Positions 18,683-24,118 of a DNA stretch of 28,016 bases are shown piece after piece. Below the pieces are notes generated by a model. It was not told the origin of the DNA. It made no database searches and saw only the letters and a list, made by a program, of their open reading frames with translations. The stretch is from NCBI GenBank assembly GCA_051879015.1, contig JBJELF010000023.1:1-28016 (forward strand), read 5' to 3'. Within the stretch, counting starts at the first letter, position 1, and every line of letters starts with the position of its first letter. Made by a program: the position numbers and the translations under genes. This stretch comes from JBJELF01 sp051879015 (GTDB lineage Bacteria > Bacillota > Clostridia > Lachnospirales > Lachnospiraceae).

Positions 18683-19405
18683 TCAAGCGGATTTCCATGT
18701 AAAATTAGAAGAGTGTGCCTGATTTTCTATCCATTTTTGATAGCCCATAGCATATTTTGAAAATCCCGATGGAACGATATGAAGTTCGTCGATTACCTCA
18801 GTCAACCATAATGGCATGGAAAATAATGCTTTGATTTCCAAAACACAAGCATCATTTGGGACAATCGGTTCACCATAGCTTCCACTCGTTAGAGATAAAT
18901 CTGTTGTACGATATTGAAGCTGTTGGTCAAAAGTAAATCGCAGTTCTGGGTCATTCACACAAAAATAGGCCTGCCTTTGACAGGAAATTAACATCTTCGG
19001 CTGCAACGGATGATAAAATTGAGATATATAATCAATTTCTCTCATAATCTGACTGTTTTTCGGGACTTCCTTCGTATTAATCCAATGCTCTGCCTGACTC
19101 AATGTCATTTCCTCTCGGCGTTTATAAACCACACCCTTATACTTTTTCTTCAATTCCAAAAAGACTTTTGATTCGTTGGAAGGAATACCATAGCTTCTCA
19201 ATCGCAGCTTCTCTTTATATAACGGCTTTTCCATAGAATTACGAATCAATTGGTAGGATGGAGTGTCAAAATAGAGACTGTAAACCGTACTTTCTCCATG
19301 AGAGTCCTGCTCGATATAATCGGAAATCCTGTTTAAAAAAGCATCTTTCTGTGCGGGAGAAATGAGGTATTTTAGTTCCGTTCTTTCAAAAATATAGCGA
19401 TTCAT
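18683..19405 (-). CDS. VTC-domain (polyphosphate polymerase-like) triphosphate-tunnel protein
   Basis: 240 residues, a single VTC domain. In yeast Vtc4 this fold makes polyphosphate from ATP inside a beta-barrel tunnel. The charged residues expected to line that tunnel are present: ERTELKYL (Glu7, Arg8, Glu10, Lys12), KLRLRSYG (Arg68, Arg70), FLELKKKY (Glu84, Lys86), VVYKRR (Lys95, Arg97), CQRQAY (Arg144), LRFTFD (Arg156), LEIK (Glu190, Lys192) and FSKY (Lys217). An active enzyme is therefore plausible; real polyphosphate synthesis in bacterial homologues is not established to my knowledge. There are no SPX or membrane domains, so membrane attachment could come from the DUF4956 partner. First gene of the minus-strand operon, divergent from a two-component system. 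Confidence 0.9.
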   Translation of the reverse strand: MNRYIFERTELKYLISPAQKDAFLNRISDYIEQDSHGESTVYSLYFDTPSYQLIRNSMEKPLYKEKLRLRSYGIPSNESKVFLELKKKYKGVVYKRREEMTLSQAEHWINTKEVPKNSQIMREIDYISQFYHPLQPKMLISCQRQAYFCVNDPELRFTFDQQLQYRTTDLSLTSGSYGEPIVPNDACVLEIKALFSMPLWLTEVIDELHIVPSGFSKYAMGYQKWIENQAHSSNFTWKSA

Positions 19406-19425
19406 TCATTTCACCTCTCTGTCTT

Positions 19426-19440
19426 TATAGTGCCACTATA
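19426..19440. promoter_or_regulatory. Palindrome in the VTC operon leader
   Basis: Perfect inverted repeat TATAGTG-C-CACTATA centred at 19433, between the proposed transcript start (near 19453) and the VTC start codon. It could be a repressor operator. With a 1-base centre it is not a plausible RNA hairpin of any stability. Confidence 0.45.
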
Positions 19441-19459
19441 ACAATCAAACCTTAAAAAA

Positions 19460-19493
19460 AGTATAAAAAATGTCAAATTCACGTAAAATTCAC
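19460..19493 (-). promoter_or_regulatory. Candidate OmpR/PhoB-type box and -10 for the VTC operon
   Basis: Direct repeats AAATTCAC at 19475-19482 and 19486-19493 have an 11-bp period, the spacing bound by tandem winged-helix response regulators. On the minus strand they read GTGAATTT twice, and 9 bases further downstream lies TATACT (19460-19465). No good -35 is present at normal spacing, as expected for an activated promoter. Confidence 0.6.
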
Positions 19494-19523
19494 AAACAGG
19501 AAAATTTTGACAATTTTGATAAA

Positions 19524-19539
19524 ATAAATTCTGTTTCAG
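19524..19539 (+). repeat. 16-bp repeat, copy 1 (upstream of the response regulator)
   Basis: ATAAATTCTGTTTCAG; matches 15 of 16 bases of 21583-21598, upstream of the spore protein gene. Possibly a shared regulator site. Confidence 0.5.
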
Positions 19540-19560
19540 TTTTTTTTAAGTTTCTTATGA

Positions 19561-19609
19561 TATAATAAACAAACACCGAGTAAGAACCTATCTGATATCT
19601 TGAGATAGG
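19561..19609 (+). promoter_or_regulatory. -10 element and leader hairpin of the two-component operon
   Basis: A consensus TATAAT is at 19561-19566, but no good -35 stands at 16-18 bp upstream, where the DNA is T-rich. In the leader, CCTATCT (19587-19593) pairs with AGATAGG (19603-19609) around a 9-nt loop. Confidence 0.45.
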
Positions 19610-19640
19610 CTAAGTCAAAACAGGATGATAGGAGAAAGAT

Positions 19641-20306
19641 ATGCGAATTTTAATTGTAGAAGATGAGAAGCATTTGGCTTTCGCACTGAAAGAAATTTTG
19701 GAGAGCCAAAAGTATATGGCAGATATTGCCAATAATGGATTAGATGGATTAAGCATGGCGCAGACCGGAAGCTATGATTTAATTATTTTGGATGTAATGC
19801 TGCCTTATAAAAACGGATTTGAAATTATTACCCAATTGCGCCAGGAAAAACTTTCAACACCAATTATTTTACTGACAGCAAAAGATTCCGTTGAAGACAA
19901 GGTGTTCGGATTAGATCGCGGAGCAGATGATTATATGACAAAACCATTTTCACCTGAAGAATTATTGGCAAGAATTCGTGTTCTTTCCCGAAGGCAGGGA
20001 GAAGTGATATTGGACGAATTGAATTATAAAGATATCACCTTTTGCTTTTCGACCAGCGAATTGCGCTGTAAAGACAAATCAGTACGTTTAAATTATAAAG
20101 AAACGGAAATATTAAAGTTATTGATGACACATCCAGAAATCATTTTGTCAAAAGAAGAGCTGATTATAAAAGTATGGGGATATGATTCTAATGCAGGAGA
20201 CAGCAACGTAGAAGCCTACATTTCTTTTCTGCGAAGAAAATTGCACTTTGTCGGTTCACAAACAGAAATTGTGTCCGTAAAAAAGATGGGGTATCATCTA
20301 TGTTAA
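19641..20306 (+). CDS. OmpR/PhoB-family response regulator
   Basis: 221 residues. The receiver domain (1-115) is complete: acidic pocket Glu7/Asp8, phospho-acceptor Asp51 (LILDVMLP), Thr79 (LLTAKD) and Lys101 (MTKPFS). The C-terminal winged helix (about 125-221) has LNYKETEILKLLMTHP and the recognition helix VEAYISFLRRKLHF, ending in VKKMGYHLC. GGAG at 19631-19634 precedes the start by 6 bases. The stop overlaps the kinase start by 7 bases. It is divergent from the VTC operon, which carries an 11-bp-period direct repeat in its promoter, making that operon the most likely target. Confidence 0.95.
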   Translation: MRILIVEDEKHLAFALKEILESQKYMADIANNGLDGLSMAQTGSYDLIILDVMLPYKNGFEIITQLRQEKLSTPIILLTAKDSVEDKVFGLDRGADDYMTKPFSPEELLARIRVLSRRQGEVILDELNYKDITFCFSTSELRCKDKSVRLNYKETEILKLLMTHPEIILSKEELIIKVWGYDSNAGDSNVEAYISFLRRKLHFVGSQTEIVSVKKMGYHLC

Positions 20307-21553
20307 AGCACCTCAAACGAAATATTATCTTAGTTAATATGCTTTTGGTAGGCAGTGTTTTTGTAGGTATTCTGATATTAAACGGTTTTCGCAGCATTAA
20401 GAGCGAAAAAGAGTCTTTAATGAACTCTCTTTCCCAAACTATAATGCAGGAAGTTGGTTTCAAAAATATGGTACAGCAAAATAAAAATAATGAACGTATT
20501 TTTGAAGGTAAAAAAAATCAGAAACCCGAAGATTTATTTTTAGTACAGTATTATAGTATTATCACAGTCAACACAGAGGGAAAACAAATTGAAGATACAA
20601 TCAGTACCATGAAGTTTGATGAAACATTAGTAAATACCGTAATTAAGAGAGCTCTTTCCAATCCAAAGAATAGTGAAATATTATGGAAAGATAGTATTAT
20701 TTATATGAAATTTTCAATGCCGAATAATCAAGGAATCCATATTATTCTCTCTGAAATCAGTCATCTGCGAAATTCTATCATCAGTACTATCGCATCCTCC
20801 ACTGCCATCGGTATTGCAGCATTAACAATTTTATTTGTCATCAGTACTTGTCTGTCCAACTATGCCATCAAGCCAGTGGAAAAAGCTTGGGAGCAGCAGA
20901 AACAGTTTATTGCCGATGCGTCCCATGAGTTGAAAACTCCTTTGACGGTAATACTTGCCAACTATAACATTATCATGAGCCACCCAACCGAAACGGTTCA
21001 AAGCCAAATGAAATGGCTTGAAAGCAGTCAGGAAGTAGCAGAACATATGAAATATCTGGTCAATCAGATGCTGTTTCTGGCCAAATCAGATGCCAACCGT
21101 ACATTGGTCGTAAAAAGTACCGTCAATTTCAGCGAAGTGGTAGAAGAAGTTATCCTTCATTTTGATCCAGTCGCTTATGAAAAAGGAGTCTTCCTCTCCT
21201 ATGAAAATCATCGCGCCAATATTTTATTGCAGAGCGACCGTTCGCTGTTGATTCAGCTTCTCCATATTTTATTGGACAATGCAGTAAAATACAGTGAACC
21301 GAATACACAGATTGATATTACATTAAATCAATGCGGAGACAAAATTATCTTCTCTGTCACTAACACAGGACATGGTATCAGTAAAGAGGAGCTCCCACAT
21401 ATATTTGAGCGTTTTTATCGCACAGATAAAGCTCGCACTGAGGGTGGCTATGGATTAGGACTCGCTATTGCCGATAGTATTACTCGGCAACTGCAAGGTA
21501 AAATTCATGTCATTAGTGAGGGAAATCAAACAACCTTCACATTAGAATTTTAA
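20300..21553 (+). CDS. Sensor histidine kinase
   Basis: 417 residues, cognate kinase of the preceding regulator. Membrane helices at about residues 9-29 and 163-185 bracket an extracytoplasmic sensor region of some 130 residues with no recognised domain. There is little room for a HAMP domain: YAIKPVEKAWEQQ leads straight into the H box FIADASHELKTPL with phosphorylated His209. The N box (HILLDNAVKYS), G1 (VTNTGHGI), F box (FERFYRTDKAR) and G2 (GYGLGLAI) are all intact, so it should be active. Its signal is unknown. The gene ends without a clear U-tract terminator before the spore protein gene. Confidence 0.94.
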   Translation: MLKHLKRNIILVNMLLVGSVFVGILILNGFRSIKSEKESLMNSLSQTIMQEVGFKNMVQQNKNNERIFEGKKNQKPEDLFLVQYYSIITVNTEGKQIEDTISTMKFDETLVNTVIKRALSNPKNSEILWKDSIIYMKFSMPNNQGIHIILSEISHLRNSIISTIASSTAIGIAALTILFVISTCLSNYAIKPVEKAWEQQKQFIADASHELKTPLTVILANYNIIMSHPTETVQSQMKWLESSQEVAEHMKYLVNQMLFLAKSDANRTLVVKSTVNFSEVVEEVILHFDPVAYEKGVFLSYENHRANILLQSDRSLLIQLLHILLDNAVKYSEPNTQIDITLNQCGDKIIFSVTNTGHGISKEELPHIFERFYRTDKARTEGGYGLGLAIADSITRQLQGKIHVISEGNQTTFTLEF

Positions 21554-21582
21554 TGATTTCAGTCGCCATATATTTCCAGTGT

Positions 21583-21598
21583 ATTAATTCTGTTTCAG
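21583..21598 (+). repeat. 16-bp repeat, copy 2 (upstream of the spore protein gene)
   Basis: ATTAATTCTGTTTCAG; one mismatch to 19524-19539. It is followed at 21601 by CATAATA, which resembles the -10 of forespore sigma-G promoters (CATACTA), but the -35 (TGTATT at 21580-21585) and the 15-bp spacing are poor. Confidence 0.45.
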
Positions 21599-21622
21599 CA
21601 CATAATAGGAATGTAACAAAAA

Positions 21623-21663
21623 TCTTTCATGAAAGACAAATCACTCCTCGAGGCGTGATTTGT
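21623..21663 (+). promoter_or_regulatory. Palindrome and hairpin upstream of the SASP gene
   Basis: TCTTTCATGAAAGA (21623-21636) is a perfect 14-bp palindrome. It adjoins a hairpin in which ACAAATCAC (21636-21644) pairs with GTGATTTGT (21655-21663), with an inner CCTCGAGG. There is no T-tract, so this looks more like an operator or leader structure than a terminator for the kinase gene. Confidence 0.5.
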
Positions 21664-21706
21664 AGTTACACTCACCAAACTTTAATAAGAAAAGGAGAAT
21701 CGAACT

Positions 21707-21919
21707 ATGGCAAACTCTACAAGTTCTAACCGTTTGGAAGTCCCAGAGGCAAAGTCCGCAATGGAGAGATTCAAAATGGAAGTAGCAAATGAGATTGGTG
21801 TTCCATTGTCAGATGGATACAATGGAAATTTAACTTCCGCCCAGAACGGCAGCGTTGGTGGTTATATGGTGAAGAAAATGATCGAGAACCAGGAACGTAT
21901 GATGTCTGAAAAGAAATAA
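21707..21919 (+). CDS. Alpha/beta-type small acid-soluble spore protein (SASP)
   Basis: 70 residues, the typical size. These proteins coat forespore DNA, hold it in an A-like form resistant to UV and peroxide, and are degraded by the germination protease GPR. Both conserved stretches are present: the GPR-site region RFKMEVANEIGV (about residues 21-32) and GYNGNLTSAQNGSVGGYMVKKMIE (by position about 38-61). GGAG at 21694-21697 lies 9 bases before the ATG. Expression is expected in the forespore; a sigma-G-like -10 at 21601 is only weakly supported. Its presence indicates that the organism, or a recent ancestor, makes spores. Confidence 0.96.
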   Translation: MANSTSSNRLEVPEAKSAMERFKMEVANEIGVPLSDGYNGNLTSAQNGSVGGYMVKKMIENQERMMSEKK

Positions 21920-21953
21920 TTAATCGGAAGAATATTTCAACATGAGTAAAAGT

Positions 21954-22001
21954 GCATCAAGAAAATGTTACAATATGTGTCATTTTCTTGGTGCCTTTTT
22001 T
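21954..22001 (+). terminator. SASP gene terminator, with alternative pairing
   Basis: GCATCAAGAAAATG (21954-21967) pairs with CATTTTCTTGGTGC (21981-21994) through 14 positions with one G-U wobble, then CTTTTTT. The outer GTGCATC (21952-21958) could instead pair with GATGCAC (22003-22009) beyond the T-tract. Confidence 0.85.
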
Positions 22002-22020
22002 AGATGCACGCCTACATAAA

Positions 22021-22059
22021 ATGATGGTAAAGTCAAAAATATTCCAATTCTGGTATTAT
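22021..22059 (+). repeat. Dispersed palindromic repeat, copy D (degraded)
   Basis: Starts ATGATGGTAAAGTCAAAAA and ends TTCTGGTATTAT. It matches copy C at the start (ATGATG, GTCAAAA) and copies A and B at the end (CTGGTAT.AT), but the internal palindrome is eroded. Confidence 0.55.
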
Positions 22060-22239
22060 AAAATCAACCGTCATTCGAAAATAAACTTTATTTTTTTTTA
22101 ATACTACAGCACAAACATCGAAAAATAATAAGTTTTGTTTAATTTTCAAAAAATATTAAAAAAAAAAGAATTTATAGTTCTATTTTTGCCATTCTTATCA
22201 TAGTAATATTTAGAAAAAAGAAAAAAGGAGAATATTATT
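22060..22239. other. AT-rich spacer upstream of the Spo0A-like gene
   Basis: Very A/T-rich with homopolymer runs. Two weak Spo0A-box lookalikes (ATTCGAAAA near 22073, CATCGAAAA near 22117) each differ at two or more bases from TGTCGAA. TTGCCA (22186-22191) with TATTTA (22207-22212) is a poor promoter candidate at 15-bp spacing. Confidence 0.35.
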
Positions 22240-23031
22240 ATGAATAACAACTTGATATTAATTACCGATGAAAACAGAACATATTTAAAAGGTATTGATT
22301 TACTTTTAGCAGCAAATGGCTACAACACCCTTTGGGTGAAAGGAAATGGTACAGAAGTGATGAAACAAGCGGAGCGCATGCAGCCTAAAGCTATTTTAAT
22401 GAGTACTTTTATGCCAGGAATTGACGGATTAGGTGTCCTTAAAATGTTGAAATCCCAAACTGAGCCGTCACCAGCTTGCTTTCTTTGTGGTACATTTGAT
22501 TCTCCTCATATCGTACAGCGCATGATGGAGTGCGGAGCTGAATATTATTTTTATCTGCCAATGGAAGTCAAACTGATTGCTGACCGTATTATAGAACTGC
22601 TTGGAAATGATTCATCCGAAATCAAGCCATCTCTTTCAATACATAGTATGGACAATTTTAACAAAAACAATTCTGATATCGAGACCGTACTGACCAATTA
22701 TATGCATCAACTTGGCATTCCTGCTCATATTAAAGGATATCAGTATTTACGTATTGGAATCATCCTTGCTCTCAATGACCGAAGTCTTTTAGAGGCAGTA
22801 ACGAAAGAACTTTATCCAGAAATTGCTAAGAAAACCAATTCAACAGCCTCAAGAGTGGAACGTGCCATTCGTCATGCAATTGAGGTTGCTTGGAATCGAG
22901 GAGATATCAAGGCTCAAGAACATATCTTTGGATATACTATCAATACTCTAAAGGGAAAACCAACGAACAGTGAGTTTATTGCCATGATGGTGGACACTTT
23001 ATATGAACGCTACACTCGAGCAGCCAGCTAA
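22240..23031 (+). CDS. Spo0A-like transcription factor with degenerate receiver
   Basis: 263 residues. The C-terminal domain (about 145-263) is clearly Spo0A: PAHIKGYQYLR, LYPEIAKKTNSTASRVERAI and RHAIEVAWNRG with KPTNSEFIA, i.e. the sigma-interaction and recognition-helix region. The N-terminal receiver-like domain (1-118) has kept Asp10/Glu11 but has Ser55 where the phospho-acceptor Asp belongs (ILMSTFMPGIDG), no Ser/Thr at the switch position (CGTF), and Leu106 for the invariant Lys (YYFYLPME). Normal phosphorylation is therefore not expected. Canonical spo0A usually follows spoIVB, which is absent here, so this is probably a paralogue. GGAG lies 9 bases before the start. It is located next to an SASP gene. 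Confidence 0.9.
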   Translation: MNNNLILITDENRTYLKGIDLLLAANGYNTLWVKGNGTEVMKQAERMQPKAILMSTFMPGIDGLGVLKMLKSQTEPSPACFLCGTFDSPHIVQRMMECGAEYYFYLPMEVKLIADRIIELLGNDSSEIKPSLSIHSMDNFNKNNSDIETVLTNYMHQLGIPAHIKGYQYLRIGIILALNDRSLLEAVTKELYPEIAKKTNSTASRVERAIRHAIEVAWNRGDIKAQEHIFGYTINTLKGKPTNSEFIAMMVDTLYERYTRAAS

Positions 23032-23072
23032 AAACAAATATCGAGATTGTCTGCAAAATAGAGCACTATGTT

Positions 23073-23128
23073 AGACGGCACAAAAGTATACTTGTCGTCT
23101 TGACAGAGATTCCTTTCAATTTTATAAT
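23073..23128 (+). promoter_or_regulatory. folD promoter, with overlapping hairpin
   Basis: Full consensus TTGACA (23100-23105), 17 bp, TATAAT (23123-23128). Immediately upstream, AGACGGCA (23073-23080) pairs with TGTCGTCT (23093-23100), one wobble; it lacks a T-tract and may be a weak terminator for the Spo0A-like gene. Confidence 0.88.
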
Positions 23129-23168
23129 AAAACAGATATAATTTCTGATTATAAAATGGAGGAAAATT

Positions 23169-24014
23169 ATGGCAACAAAAATTGACGGAAAACGAATTTC
23201 AACCGAAATAAAGGATGAATTGAAGATGCAGGTTGCATCTTTGAAAGAGCAGGGAATTTCCATTTGCTTATGTGTCATTCAGGTGGGAGATAACCCAGCA
23301 TCCACAGTCTATGTACGGAACAAAAAGCGCGCCTGCGCTTATGTGGGAATTGAATCTCGCTCTTTTGAACTCCCTGAAAGTACTACAGAAGAGGAATTAC
23401 TTGGATTGGTAGACAAATTAAATCAGGATAAAACGGTAAATGGTATTTTGATTCAATTACCTCTGCCAAAACATATCGATGAAGATAAAGTAACACAAGC
23501 TATTTTGCCAGAAAAAGATGTAGACGGATTTCATATTGCCAATGTAGGTGCATTGCACACAGGTAAGAAAGGTTTGGTTTCCTGCACACCTGCGGGAGTA
23601 ATTCAGTTACTGAAACGTTCAGGCATCACAATTGATGGAAAGGAATGTGTAGTTTTGGGGCGCAGCAATATTGTCGGAAAACCGATGAGTGCGTTGCTCT
23701 TAAAGGAAAATGGAACTGTGACAACTTGTCATTCTCATACTAAAAATTTGAAAGAAATTTGCAAAAGAGCTGACATTTTAGTTGCTGCCATCGGAAAACC
23801 TAAGATGATTGACGATTCTTATGTAAAGGACGGTGCAGTTGTGATTGATGTGGGAATCCACAGACAAGAGGATGGCAAGCTATGCGGTGATGTAGATTTC
23901 GAAAAGGTTGAACCGAAGGCAAGCTTTATCACACCAGTCCCCGGCGGAGTAGGACCAATGACCATTGCTATGTTAATGGCTAACTGTGTAGAGACTGCAC
24001 AAAGCCAACAGTAA
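23169..24014 (+). CDS. folD: Bifunctional methylenetetrahydrofolate dehydrogenase/cyclohydrolase
   Basis: 281 residues, normal length. FolD interconverts 5,10-methylene-, methenyl- and 10-formyl-tetrahydrofolate, supplying one-carbon units for purines and formyl-Met-tRNA. The active-site Tyr48 and catalytic Lys52 are in YVRNKKRAC; QLPLPKH and KDVDGFH follow; the NAD(P)-binding loop is GRSNIVGKPMSALLL; and PVPGGVGPMT is near the C-terminus. GGAGG at 23158-23162 precedes the ATG by 6 bases, behind a consensus promoter. It is separated from the LysRS gene by 104 bases with that gene's own candidate promoter, so it appears to be monocistronic. Confidence 0.97.
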   Translation: MATKIDGKRISTEIKDELKMQVASLKEQGISICLCVIQVGDNPASTVYVRNKKRACAYVGIESRSFELPESTTEEELLGLVDKLNQDKTVNGILIQLPLPKHIDEDKVTQAILPEKDVDGFHIANVGALHTGKKGLVSCTPAGVIQLLKRSGITIDGKECVVLGRSNIVGKPMSALLLKENGTVTTCHSHTKNLKEICKRADILVAAIGKPKMIDDSYVKDGAVVIDVGIHRQEDGKLCGDVDFEKVEPKASFITPVPGGVGPMTIAMLMANCVETAQSQQ

Positions 24015-24048
24015 GTGCAGACCTTTTCGGAAAAAGCGATATTTTTGC

Positions 24049-24077
24049 TTGCATATATTAAAAAAAAATGCTATAGT
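24049..24077 (+). promoter_or_regulatory. Candidate promoter of the lysyl-tRNA synthetase gene
   Basis: TTGCAT (24049-24054), 17 bp, TATAGT (24072-24077). The leader would be only about 35 bases, leaving no room for a T-box. Confidence 0.45.
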
Positions 24078-24118
24078 TATAACTTGATTGATAACTTTAC
24101 ATTTAGGAGAGAGAAATA

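Noticed and set aside
22070..22125. Spo0A boxes upstream of the Spo0A-like gene
   Set aside because: Best candidates have at least two mismatches to TGTCGAA in a very AT-rich background.
24015..24118. T-box or lysine riboswitch upstream of lysS
   Set aside because: The spacer is about 100 bases with a promoter only ~40 bases from the start codon; no T-box sequence or terminator/antiterminator pair is visible.
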